Part shown: positions 19,405 through 28,850 of the stretch, piece by piece | Layout of the letters: every line of letters starts with the position of its first letter | Numbering within the stretch: the first letter of the stretch is position 1 | DNA from: Roseimarinus sediminis | Lineage (GTDB): Bacteria; Bacteroidota; Bacteroidia; Bacteroidales; Prolixibacteraceae | Direction: 5' to 3' | NCBI RefSeq assembly: GCF_050433125.1 | Contig: NZ_JBNPXV010000001.1 | Coordinates: 310,001-374,000 of the forward strand | Length of the DNA: 64,000 bases | Notes under the pieces: model-generated | What the model was told of the DNA's origin: nothing | Database searches by the model: none | What the model saw: only the letters and a program-made list of their open reading frames with translations | Made by a program: the position numbers and the translations under genes

Positions 19405-21378
19405 TTAATAAATATCTTCTTTTTCAATTACTTCAACCGGAACAAATTCCATGAAATCGAACATGAATTCGCCACTAACTGAAGCCTTTACTGAGAAGGT
19501 ATGATTTTCCATTTCTGGAAAATGATAAATTCCCAATATGCGTCTCAACGAAGCAGGAGTGTACCGGGCTACGCCTTGCCACCAGTCTTCATCAATTACT
19601 TTAAATGAAGCAGGACCTTTCATATATCCCCTGTTCCGCATCATTTTATCGTTTTCAAAACCTTCGGGGTCGGTAGGGTCGTTACCGGGAACTACAAAAC
19701 CAATTTTCGGGTTATCGGCCGCAAGCCTTAAATCAAGCGGAATGCCACATGGCTTACCATCCCAATACATTTGAGCTGCTCCACGATTTCCATTGGGCTG
19801 ATACGCAAACCTGATTTCGTAGGTGCCGGCAGGAATTGGCGGTGTGGTGATGGTAAACTCGTACAAACTACGAGGCACAAATATTTCGTCGCCCTGATAA
19901 TCGAGAAAGCGGTCGTCGGCATTGAAATAGCTAAAAACCGATGTTTCGCTTGCATCAACACGTTCCAAAAACCCCGGAGGAAAGCTCCAGCGCTCCGAAG
20001 GATAATCTTTTGATGCACTGCCCACCCTGATGTTGTTGTTTGCCAATTCGGGGAAGAAACTTGCGGCATCCATTCTCAGGCGCTTGCCCGACAGCTCTGT
20101 TTCAAACGCCCGGGTATAGGCTAGTATTCCATCAATTTCGTGATAGACACCATTCAGAGCATCGTTGTCGTAGTTTTCTGTAATACGAATTGCCTCGCCG
20201 GTTTCGCTAATCATGTTGAATACATTGTACTCGTTGGAAGAACGTAAACTGCGCACTTCGATTAAAGTATTCGGACACATTGGCTCGATGTATTCATACA
20301 TATCGACCGTTTTAACGGCATGTGTTTCACCTTTTGTATCGTAGTCCTGACCGGTATTATCGTAGGCTTCCATGATGTAATACAGCGGCATCTTCTTATT
20401 TACCAGGTGATATGCTACAAATCGATTCAAACTGTTTTTAACGTCGGTGTAATCATCGATTGATGCATCTTCGGGATACACCTGATCATAAATCGATTTG
20501 GCATATTGTGCCATGGTTTCGACCGAGGTAATGCCATATTCATTAAAGGTTTCGTTGCTCTCGACAAAGGCCGTAAAGCCATATTTGCGCTCTTTTGGGA
20601 TGCGGATAAGGCTGCCAATACCTGTTGTTTGTTTTCCGTCTCCTTCAATTTCAAGGAAAAGGTCTGAGGGGCGGTAGGCATCGTCTTTAATGGGCAATAA
20701 GGACTTGTCAAGTCCTGTGGCCACCAGTGCTTCGTAAAACAAAGTAAATTGATCATCCTGGGCAATGGCCTCAACCAATGTGTTTTCGGTAGGAGAAATT
20801 ACCTGATCAATTTGATGAAGCACCCCGTTGTGAACAATAAGATTTGGCTCGGTTACCAACGATGCATGATTTATCAGGAAGTTCAACTTTGAATTACTCA
20901 TATCGAAACTTATTCGCAAATACCGTCCACTCATGGTAAGATTCGATAGAAAGCCATCGGTGAAATATTCGGTATCTAAAACAAAATCCTTTATGATATG
21001 ATTATAGACCAGTTTTCGAATGGAGTCCATCGACATTTCATTGATACCGCTAATTCCTGCATTTTCATAGAAAGAATAAATTGCCAGGTTGGTGGGGGCA
21101 AAGCAAGTATACTTTCCATAAGCATTCAACAAGCTTTTTACCCCGGTTGTGTCGAGCATCTGTGAAAATTCGGAATATATTTCAGGTCGGGCTTCAATGT
21201 ATTGCCCCATGGTTTCTCCGGTGAACGTATAATAGTTCTCGCCTACATCATCACTATCGCATGCACTTATCAAGGCAGTAAATGCAAAAAGGAGAAGGCC
21301 CCAGGTATGGAAATGAAACATTGCCTTATACCGCGAAAAGTGATTTTTTATTTGATGTATATCGTGCATGAATAACAT
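19405..21378 (-). CDS. Two-FAS1-domain lipoprotein (paralogue A)
   Basis: Up to 657 residues, or about 638 if the ATG at 21321 is used (MFHFHTWGLLLFAFTALISAC is a compact lipoprotein signal). The layout matches paralogue B: two FAS1 domains, with YTCFAPTNLAIYSFY / LHQIDQVISP and TAFVESNETFNEY / LNGVYHEIDGILAY, then the beta-sandwich domain with IPAGTYEIRFAYQP and DYQGDEIF. It lies immediately downstream of SusD of pair 1 (19-base gap), the usual slot for a surface glycan-binding protein. Differences from paralogue B are scattered across the protein, which suggests an old enough duplication for divergence in ligand preference. The specific function is unknown. Confidence 0.87.
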   Translation of the reverse strand: MLFMHDIHQIKNHFSRYKAMFHFHTWGLLLFAFTALISACDSDDVGENYYTFTGETMGQYIEARPEIYSEFSQMLDTTGVKSLLNAYGKYTCFAPTNLAIYSFYENAGISGINEMSMDSIRKLVYNHIIKDFVLDTEYFTDGFLSNLTMSGRYLRISFDMSNSKLNFLINHASLVTEPNLIVHNGVLHQIDQVISPTENTLVEAIAQDDQFTLFYEALVATGLDKSLLPIKDDAYRPSDLFLEIEGDGKQTTGIGSLIRIPKERKYGFTAFVESNETFNEYGITSVETMAQYAKSIYDQVYPEDASIDDYTDVKNSLNRFVAYHLVNKKMPLYYIMEAYDNTGQDYDTKGETHAVKTVDMYEYIEPMCPNTLIEVRSLRSSNEYNVFNMISETGEAIRITENYDNDALNGVYHEIDGILAYTRAFETELSGKRLRMDAASFFPELANNNIRVGSASKDYPSERWSFPPGFLERVDASETSVFSYFNADDRFLDYQGDEIFVPRSLYEFTITTPPIPAGTYEIRFAYQPNGNRGAAQMYWDGKPCGIPLDLRLAADNPKIGFVVPGNDPTDPEGFENDKMMRNRGYMKGPASFKVIDEDWWQGVARYTPASLRRILGIYHFPEMENHTFSVKASVSGEFMFDFMEFVPVEVIEKEDIY

Positions 21379-21396
21379 GTTTTTAGCCTTAATTGA

Positions 21397-22959
21397 CTAT
21401 TTATTGCTGTTTTCAACTTTATAAAATTCGTTTTGTTCCAGCTCCGGGTTGGCATCTATCTCGCTGATATGGATGGGCATGTACAACGCATCCATCACCG
21501 ACATTTTATAGTAGGAAGATCCTTCACCGCCACCCGATGATTTTTTGGACAAATAGCCCACTACCGCCGATGGTGAATTGGTGCGACGTGCCAAACGCAT
21601 CAGGTCGAACCAACGTTTTCCTTCAAACATTAATTCACGTTGACGTTCGCGCAAAACCAATTTTTCCAATTCTCCCTTATTGCTGTAGTTATTCAGGGTA
21701 AGTGGCAGTACTTCCTGTTCATCGTCGTAATTGGCACGCACATAAGTCTGGTTAACCAGGTCGATTACTTGTTGATTATCGGTTCCCAGTTGCACCAATG
21801 CTTCGGCTTTCATCAGGATAATATCCGACAGGCGATAAACAATCCAGTTGGGGGTTCCACTGCCGTAATAATAGCTATTTCCGCCCAATGAATTTTTCAT
21901 GCGCATTACTCCGGCATATTTAAATACGTTATAGGAATCGCCTGAAGATCCCATGAACAGAAAATCGTATTGCCTTTGATCGTGTTCTCCTTCATATCCC
22001 GTAGCAAGCTTATAATAAAATGGACTATCGTTTGATGATATAACAGAATATGGGAATTCCCATTCGCCTGCCATCTCACCCATTTTTCCATAATAATTTT
22101 CAACAATGTTGTTTCGGTACAAATCTTCGTCAAACTGAATTTCAAAGATGCTTTCAGTAGAATTACCCATATAAAACACCTGCTGTAAAACCTCTTCACC
22201 ATCAAGTAGTTCAAGGGTTTCGTCGCTTAAAACCTGATCGCAATATTTGATGCTGGTTTCATAATCACCTTTCCACAAGTATACATCAGCCAACATAGAA
22301 CGAACGGCATTTTTGGTAATTCGGCCCTTACTGTATTGGTTCGTTTCGAATTTTTCACGGGTGAACTGTAATGCTTTTTCCAGATCGGCGATAATGTTAT
22401 TCAAAACTTCATCTTCCTCCGATTGCTTTACCAAATAATTCTGATTATCGTCGATACTTGGCGTATCAATCCATGGTATTCTGTTGAAGGTGCGTACCAG
22501 ATAAAAATAGGCGAGCGACCTGATGGCCAGTACTTCAGCCTCGAGCGAGCGGTATTCCGATTCGGTGAAGTTTTCATCGATGTCGACCACGCCGGGGGCA
22601 TAATGAAGGAAAATATTACAATAATTGATTACCGTATACATTGGTCCCCATTTACTGAACTCATTGCCGGTATTAATATCGAGGTTAATGATTTTTACCT
22701 GGTCTTTATGCATGTCGGTACCGTAGGTGACGTTGTCAGAACGCAATTCGCCCCAGGCCAACATACGGCTCATGACCCCATCTTCGGTGAGCGATCGGTA
22801 GCAGGCAGCAACAACTTCATTAACCTGGGTTTCGTTTTGCCAGAACTCATCCAATACTACATCGCTTTCGGGCCTGATATCAAGCCATTCGTTGCAGGCA
22901 GTACCAAACATTAATAGAATGGTTGAAGCCAGTATGATATATATCTTTTTCATCTTCAC
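21397..22959 (-). CDS. SusD/RagB-like lipoprotein (pair 1)
   Basis: This 520-residue lipoprotein has signal MKMKKIYIILASTILLMFG and lipobox GTAC (Cys22). The SusD fold is seen in VVAACYRSLTED, AEVLAIRSLAYFYLVRTFNRIPW, RSMLADVYLWKGDYETSIKY and the C-terminal LVLRERQRELMFEGKRWFDLMRLA, the characteristic RagB/SusD ending. It should bind glycan at the surface and cap the SusC of pair 1, whose gene ends seven bases upstream. The two SusD proteins in this cluster are only distantly alike, so they probably serve distinct ligands or transport complexes. Confidence 0.95.
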   Translation of the reverse strand: MKMKKIYIILASTILLMFGTACNEWLDIRPESDVVLDEFWQNETQVNEVVAACYRSLTEDGVMSRMLAWGELRSDNVTYGTDMHKDQVKIINLDINTGNEFSKWGPMYTVINYCNIFLHYAPGVVDIDENFTESEYRSLEAEVLAIRSLAYFYLVRTFNRIPWIDTPSIDDNQNYLVKQSEEDEVLNNIIADLEKALQFTREKFETNQYSKGRITKNAVRSMLADVYLWKGDYETSIKYCDQVLSDETLELLDGEEVLQQVFYMGNSTESIFEIQFDEDLYRNNIVENYYGKMGEMAGEWEFPYSVISSNDSPFYYKLATGYEGEHDQRQYDFLFMGSSGDSYNVFKYAGVMRMKNSLGGNSYYYGSGTPNWIVYRLSDIILMKAEALVQLGTDNQQVIDLVNQTYVRANYDDEQEVLPLTLNNYSNKGELEKLVLRERQRELMFEGKRWFDLMRLARRTNSPSAVVGYLSKKSSGGGEGSSYYKMSVMDALYMPIHISEIDANPELEQNEFYKVENSNK

Positions 22960-22965
22960 AAACTT

Positions 22966-25900
22966 TTAAAATGTTAACGAAATTCCAAGGGTTACATCCT
23001 TCGAGCGTGGTGTTTGGGCTTTATCTTCACTAATACCCAAACCACCATAACCCACCTCAGGATCCACACCACTGTATGCACTCCAAACATACAAGTTATT
23101 CACAGTAAGGTAGAAGTTCATTCTTTCTACATTGAGTTTTTTAACCATATTCTTTGGTGCTGTATAGCTGAATGTCATATACTTTAAGCGGGTAAATGAG
23201 CCATCCTCGACATAACGGTCGCTGCCCAGCCAGTTGTAACCATAGTTGTACAATGCACGGGGCATATCGGTTTCATCACCGTCTTTTCTCCAGCGCCAGT
23301 TAACCGATTTGCTCTGGTTATTGAGCGAATGCATGTTTTCCATGTGCATGCGGTTGTTATTGATGACCTTATTTCCATAACGGAAGTTAAAGAACAGGGT
23401 GCAACCAAAATTTTTGTACCTGATTGTTGAGCCAAAACCTCCGTTTACCTTAGGATTTGAGTTACCCAGGTATACAATATCGAGTTCGTCGATCGAGCCA
23501 TCGTGGTTGATGTCTTCGTAGATGGCATCACCACCCTGGAATTCGTATTCATTGCTTCTTCCATAGGCAAAGCGCATTTCGAGTGGTTCGCCCTCGTGAT
23601 CGAAAATCACATTTCCTTCAGGATCGCGCGCCACTGGTGCATTCTCCTGGGTGCCGGGGATGTATTCGCTGTACTGATACACTCCTTTGTACCTAAATCC
23701 GTAGATCGATCCAAATGAGTTGCCTTCCTGAATGCGTTGCAGATAAGTACCGTTGCTGTAATTATAATCTCCATTAAAATTATCAAGTACATCCTGACGG
23801 AGTTCTACAATGGTGTTAATGTAATTCGAGAGGTTGAAGTTAAAATCGACAGTCAAATCTTCGTGGCGCAACCAGTTATGAGTGTGGAAGTTAAATTCCC
23901 ATCCATTGTTGTCCATGGTTCCCACGTTTTGCCATTTCACACCACCATAACCTGAGGATGAAGGGAGTGAAAGGTTTTCGAATAATAAGTCCTCGGTATG
24001 TTTGTTATAAAAGTTAAGGTCCATCATGATGCGGTCGTTGAGGAAGCCCAAATCGAAACCAAGGTTGAACGATGAGGTGGTTTCCCATTTCAGTTCTGAA
24101 AGTTGCAAGGTAGTTGGCCGGGTTGCTGCCATTCCCAAATAACTTCCATAGGGACTGTATCGGCTAAAGTGCAAATATTCGTCTCTGGGTTGATTACCAC
24201 TTATTCCCCAGCTTGGTCTAACTGCGAGCATGCTCAACCAGTGGTCGGAACCTTGCATCCAGGGTTCATCCGAAATGATCCATTTTAATGATATCCCCGG
24301 GAAGTTTCCATACTTATTGTCCTTTCCAAACTTGGTACTGCCATCGCGACGGAAGGTTGCACCTAAAATATACCTCGATTTATAGGTATAGTGCAAACGG
24401 GCCAGTAAAGCATTTGAGCGGTAGGAGGTACGGCTGGTTCCAATCCCGTCGAGAAATCCACTGGCCGAAGCATCAATAATACCCCCCGAAGGAAGATTAC
24501 GGGTGGTTAATCCATGGCTTGAACGATTTCCGGTGCGCAACTGAAGCGATCCATATAACAAGAGGTTATGATCGGTATTCGCAAATTTTGGCTGCCAGGT
24601 TATGTTTTGATCGCTCATTACCGTGATGCTTTCTGTATCGGCGTGTTCGGCAACATTTACCGCATCGTCGTTCCAGTAAACATTCGATACCGATGAAGGC
24701 AGAAAGGTGGAAACCTTATCATTGTTCACATCGAACGAGACGTACATGTTGTAACGGAGCACCTGCTGGTTGGGATCGAGCAAATCGTACTGCAAACGGA
24801 AGGTGGGCAGGATACGGTAATTTTTAAGGTTATTCTTTGCTTCATAGGCCAGGGCAACCGGATTGCGTAAATCACGCTGATCGCCATGTAATGATGATTC
24901 GCGTGAAATATTGTAGTATACATCCATGTCATTTCCAAGGTTGTCCTGCTGATAAATGCTTACGTTGGGCATTTTACGATAGGCAATTTCCAGTAGATTG
25001 CCATTGTTTCGTTGGTTATCGGTATAGGTAAACGAGAACTCCGTAATAAAGCGGATCCTGTCTGACAACGCATAGTCGAGGTAAGCCCTCGATGAAATAC
25101 GGTCGAGCCTTTGCCCGATCACGGTTCCGGTTTGGGTAAGGTATCCGCCCGAAATGCGGAAGCTGGCACGATCGCCACCACCCAGAACTGTCAGGTAATG
25201 GTCGTGTTTAAAACCGGGTTGGCTTACAGCTTCCACCCAATCGGTATTGTTATTAAAATTTTCATATTCCGAGTAGGTGGGGTCGTACATAAATTCACGC
25301 ACGTTGGCCGCATTTTCGTTTTGTGCAGGGTTGAAATAGGCCTGCTTAATCATCATGGAGTACTCATCGCCATTCAACATTTCGAGCCCTTTGGGCTGGA
25401 CCGCACCTGTGAGGCGGTAAGAGTATTGAACGCGGGTTGGGCCTTTCATTCCCCTTTTGGTTTTAATTACCAAAACCCCGTTGGCACCCTTCGATCCCCA
25501 GATTGCAGTAGCTGCGGCATCTTTCAGTACCGTAATCTCCTCTATGTCGTCGGGGTTAATACTCAACATGTTGGCAAACTGCTCCTGGTTGGCATTGGCA
25601 AAATCGAAGTTCGGATCCACCTCTACTTCATAAGGAATATTGTTGACCACAATAAGGGGTTCCTGGTTCGAGTTGATTGAGGTGGTTCCGCGAATTCTCA
25701 TGGTCGTACCGCTGCCAAGGTCACCCGAGTTCTGAACAATATCGAAGCCGGCAATACGGCCTTGCAGCGCATCGTCGATCGATGAAACCGAAACACCTTC
25801 GAATTCTTTGGTGCTGATGGTTTGCGCTGCTACCGATAATTCTCTTTCGGGTATTGAAAATGATCCATCGGAATGGCGTTTTTCAGAGGTAACCACAATG

Positions 25901-26268
25901 TCGGATATCACCTGCACGTCTTCTTTCATTACCACATTAATGGTACGACGTGCACCAACTTCCTGTTGTTGCGATTTGAAGCCAATAAAACTGTAAACAA
26001 TTTTGTTTTCTTGTGGGTTTCTGACTTTCAATACATAATGCCCGTTAAAATCGGTAATTGTGGCACTGATGTAACGATTTTTACTGTCCACTTCAATTAC
26101 ACTAACACCCACCAGGCTTTCATCACTGTTCTCAGCAGTAACGGTACCCTGTACAATCACACTCGGAGATGCCGGTTGTGCCTTCAATACATGAGGCATT
26201 AGCATGTACAGAATAAATATGATTCCGGTAACTATGTTTAATTTCATTTTCATGATCTTGTTATTCAA
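22966..26268 (-). CDS. SusC/RagA-like TonB-dependent transporter (pair 1)
   Basis: This 1100-residue outer-membrane importer has a signal peptide ending VLKAQ. A carboxypeptidase-D-like domain (VQGTVTAENSDESLVGVSV, about 40-120) comes next, then a plug domain with SIDDALQGRIAGFDIVQNSG, TMRIRGTTSINSNQEPLIVV and TVLKDAAATAIWGSKGANGVLVI (about 150-280), and a barrel ending DVTLGISLTF. It overlaps the preceding FAS1 gene by eight bases and is followed seven bases later by its SusD partner. That makes a FAS1-SusC-SusD-FAS1 order within one transcript. Its substrate is probably an oligosaccharide released by the GH128/GH16-type endo-enzymes, by context only. Confidence 0.95.
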   Translation of the reverse strand: MNNKIMKMKLNIVTGIIFILYMLMPHVLKAQPASPSVIVQGTVTAENSDESLVGVSVIEVDSKNRYISATITDFNGHYVLKVRNPQENKIVYSFIGFKSQQQEVGARRTINVVMKEDVQVISDIVVTSEKRHSDGSFSIPERELSVAAQTISTKEFEGVSVSSIDDALQGRIAGFDIVQNSGDLGSGTTMRIRGTTSINSNQEPLIVVNNIPYEVEVDPNFDFANANQEQFANMLSINPDDIEEITVLKDAAATAIWGSKGANGVLVIKTKRGMKGPTRVQYSYRLTGAVQPKGLEMLNGDEYSMMIKQAYFNPAQNENAANVREFMYDPTYSEYENFNNNTDWVEAVSQPGFKHDHYLTVLGGGDRASFRISGGYLTQTGTVIGQRLDRISSRAYLDYALSDRIRFITEFSFTYTDNQRNNGNLLEIAYRKMPNVSIYQQDNLGNDMDVYYNISRESSLHGDQRDLRNPVALAYEAKNNLKNYRILPTFRLQYDLLDPNQQVLRYNMYVSFDVNNDKVSTFLPSSVSNVYWNDDAVNVAEHADTESITVMSDQNITWQPKFANTDHNLLLYGSLQLRTGNRSSHGLTTRNLPSGGIIDASASGFLDGIGTSRTSYRSNALLARLHYTYKSRYILGATFRRDGSTKFGKDNKYGNFPGISLKWIISDEPWMQGSDHWLSMLAVRPSWGISGNQPRDEYLHFSRYSPYGSYLGMAATRPTTLQLSELKWETTSSFNLGFDLGFLNDRIMMDLNFYNKHTEDLLFENLSLPSSSGYGGVKWQNVGTMDNNGWEFNFHTHNWLRHEDLTVDFNFNLSNYINTIVELRQDVLDNFNGDYNYSNGTYLQRIQEGNSFGSIYGFRYKGVYQYSEYIPGTQENAPVARDPEGNVIFDHEGEPLEMRFAYGRSNEYEFQGGDAIYEDINHDGSIDELDIVYLGNSNPKVNGGFGSTIRYKNFGCTLFFNFRYGNKVINNNRMHMENMHSLNNQSKSVNWRWRKDGDETDMPRALYNYGYNWLGSDRYVEDGSFTRLKYMTFSYTAPKNMVKKLNVERMNFYLTVNNLYVWSAYSGVDPEVGYGGLGISEDKAQTPRSKDVTLGISLTF

Positions 26269-28804
26269 ACCTTAAAATATTATCAATTTGATGAACTACC
26301 GCTGTAGAAAAAGTGTTGATTCGTGAATTTCTAAAATCAGTACCCACACCTGTTCCATCAATGTTTTTAAAACTACTGGGAAGATTATTAAATACATAAT
26401 CCTGAGTCATGATATTATAAAGACCGTTTTCGGTAACAACATTGGCGGCATTTGAGCCATAATCTTCACGCGAATCGGTTGAAATGGTAAGCCCGTCACC
26501 ATTTCCTTGTATACCAATTTTATGATACTTGTTTTTGTAGGTTCCGAAACGGGTTGCTTCATCATCGAGCTTGATGGTAGCACTTTGATAAACGACATCT
26601 ACCGGTTTTCCGCTAATGAACACCGAGTTGTCCTGGAAGTGATAGCGTACAAAACGTTCAAGTTTAGTGATCATTTGCTGTTTAATGGCATTGTCGGTTG
26701 TTTCATTAATCTGTTCCCAGCTTGGAATTATACCATCGCGTATTGCTTTTTCGATGGCCTCGTTGGTAGGTACATAAACAGTATAATTGAAGGTGTTGAA
26801 GAACTTAATATTAAAATCGATGCCTGAATAGTTTGCCCTCCGAACCAGCACATTGCTACTGGGAAATCCTTCGAGCAACTCTTTAAATCTGGCAAACTCG
26901 GGGTTTGAATTCAGCACACTGTAAACAGATTGTAATGGTGCCTGGATGGGCTTATCGATAAAATAAGTGTTTCCGTTTTCCTGATTGTAAACAGTAACTA
27001 CATTGGCTGCATTTCCGGTCATAATATCATGTCCGCCCTGAACTTTAAGCGCTTGACCGCTGCCCTCTATTTTCAGCATGTTGCCACCTTTGGTTGGATA
27101 AAAGGTCTCTCCTGTTTCAACATCTCCAATTACAATGTGTAAATCGAGGAGTCGCAGTAACCTGTCGGAAAGAAAGGCAGCTGTTTCAATCACAGCCAGT
27201 GAATCGCCAACTTCACCGGTTTCCATGTTGTATTCGTAAACGGTTCCGTTAACTGTTTTATCTTCTTCGTTATACCAGAATTTGATCACACCGGGTATAT
27301 CCTGTCCGTAAGCAACCGGGTCGATGTATTCATCGAAATAATCATCGGTTGGAACAAAGAAGCTGTAGGTGCTGACCAGGGAGTTAAGGTAAAAGCGGAA
27401 ATCGTTCTGGCGAATTACCCAGTTCATGATTTTCGCTTTATCGCTAAATAAAACCGGTGCATAAATCGATACGTAATCATCGGGTGGATATACCTTGTTG
27501 GTATGGTAGGCTACCCCATTGTTGGCCACATAAGTATCCTGAATATCGGCAACCGTGATGTTAATGGGCGAGTTTTCGCTGTCGTTCATTTTGCTGAAAT
27601 GCACCGGTATGGTACTTAGGAACGATTCGCGCAGATGTCTTTTCAACAGCAGGGCAATGATGTCGTCGGGTATGTTGTCCCAACTTCCATAACGTTCTTT
27701 CAGGATCAAACCGGCCCCATTATTAAAGTAATCGTTCATGGCAGCATTGGTAGGGGCTAAAATGGCAGCCATATCGCTTTGCATGGCTGTAGCCGAACTC
27801 GAAATAAACCTGTTATTACTTGGATTGAATGGTAATAACAATTCATTGCTGATCATCTCACCATTTGGATAATCGCTGGGGCCACTGCCAGTATTCGATG
27901 TAAAATATCCCTTAACAAATAATGAATCGTTGAATTCAGGTTTGTATATTCTATAGTCGGTATAAATTTCTTCCTGAAAATAGGGAGCACAAAAGCGATC
28001 TAATAATTTTGAGAAAACTGAAGTTTCTTCGAAATCGCTCAAATGCTGGGCCAGATTCTTCCGGGGCAACAATACTTTATCCAGTACGTGAATGTACCCG
28101 TTTTTACAGGTTATATCTTTTTCAATCACTTTGTGCTCAAAAATATGTGCATCACCAGGATTGCGTGGCACTCCGGTAATTAATTCAAAATCAGAATCAG
28201 AGACACCGGCATTCAACAATGGCTTTTCCAAAAAATGAACTAAAGGCCTGGGCGTATTATCTTCTAAGTAATAGATGCCTTTTTCCTTAAATCTTGTCCA
28301 GTGAGGATTATCCGGCAATTCATTACCTGTCGCAAATTTTACTGAGTCGTAAATCGACAATGAAGTATTCCGACGAATTGCCGTACCTTTTTGAAGGCCT
28401 CCTGAGTTGTAATTGGCCAGCGTTTCCATCAGGTAAGCATTGTCGATCATGCCATACTTCAATATTAGATTTTTCTGGGTTAGCGACAGTTCATCGTAAG
28501 TGCTCACCCCCCATTCATTGTCGCGTAAGAATGCTTCAAAAACTTCATCTTTAACAACAAACAATGTTTTGCTACCTGTTTTTTCGAGGGTTGCCTTGTA
28601 GCCGGTATCATCGATTAATCGCACATAATAGGTGTAGCTTCCATCCTGATCGAGGTAATCGTAGATACTCTCTCCGAGCCACTCAGGCTCGACCTCATCG
28701 TAATAGTACTCGTCGTTACACGAAACAAACCACAATCCAAGCAGTAAAACAAGGCTTGCGCTAAGATACTTTCGAGCAAATAGTTTCCGGAATATCAGTT
28801 TCAT
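26261..28804 (-). CDS. Large multi-FAS1 lipoprotein (about four fasciclin-like domains)
   Basis: This 847-residue predicted surface lipoprotein has signal MKLIFRKLFARKYLSASLVLLLGLWFVSC and a Tyr/Glu-rich mature N-terminus (NDEYYYDEVEPEW). Four FAS1-like segments can be traced by their paired motifs: KTLFVVKDEVFEAFL / GYIHVLDKVLLP; AILAPTNAAMNDYF; SFFVPTDDYFDEY; and YTVYVPTNEAIEKAI / VVHQIDNILRF at the very end. The first gene of the FAS1/SusCD block, it starts 46 bases after the GH128 gene and overlaps SusC by eight bases. Several FAS1 domains in a row are typical of extended adhesins, so a long surface binding arm feeding the transporter is plausible. No catalytic signature is visible. Confidence 0.88.
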   Translation of the reverse strand: MKLIFRKLFARKYLSASLVLLLGLWFVSCNDEYYYDEVEPEWLGESIYDYLDQDGSYTYYVRLIDDTGYKATLEKTGSKTLFVVKDEVFEAFLRDNEWGVSTYDELSLTQKNLILKYGMIDNAYLMETLANYNSGGLQKGTAIRRNTSLSIYDSVKFATGNELPDNPHWTRFKEKGIYYLEDNTPRPLVHFLEKPLLNAGVSDSDFELITGVPRNPGDAHIFEHKVIEKDITCKNGYIHVLDKVLLPRKNLAQHLSDFEETSVFSKLLDRFCAPYFQEEIYTDYRIYKPEFNDSLFVKGYFTSNTGSGPSDYPNGEMISNELLLPFNPSNNRFISSSATAMQSDMAAILAPTNAAMNDYFNNGAGLILKERYGSWDNIPDDIIALLLKRHLRESFLSTIPVHFSKMNDSENSPINITVADIQDTYVANNGVAYHTNKVYPPDDYVSIYAPVLFSDKAKIMNWVIRQNDFRFYLNSLVSTYSFFVPTDDYFDEYIDPVAYGQDIPGVIKFWYNEEDKTVNGTVYEYNMETGEVGDSLAVIETAAFLSDRLLRLLDLHIVIGDVETGETFYPTKGGNMLKIEGSGQALKVQGGHDIMTGNAANVVTVYNQENGNTYFIDKPIQAPLQSVYSVLNSNPEFARFKELLEGFPSSNVLVRRANYSGIDFNIKFFNTFNYTVYVPTNEAIEKAIRDGIIPSWEQINETTDNAIKQQMITKLERFVRYHFQDNSVFISGKPVDVVYQSATIKLDDEATRFGTYKNKYHKIGIQGNGDGLTISTDSREDYGSNAANVVTENGLYNIMTQDYVFNNLPSSFKNIDGTGVGTDFRNSRINTFSTAVVHQIDNILRFE

Positions 28805-28850
28805 TAGTTAATGGTATTAAACATAAATGATTCAAATAGTATTGTCTGTA

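Noticed and set aside
19379..19427. TTG start extending the FAS1 paralogue B into the upstream gene
   Set aside because: It would translate the last codons and stop region of paralogue A in another frame and put a charged stretch before the signal peptide. The ATG at 19379 is preferred.
25111..25680. A 189-codon plus-strand frame inside SusC of pair 1
   Set aside because: It is antisense to conserved plug and barrel sequence and has no recognisable features.
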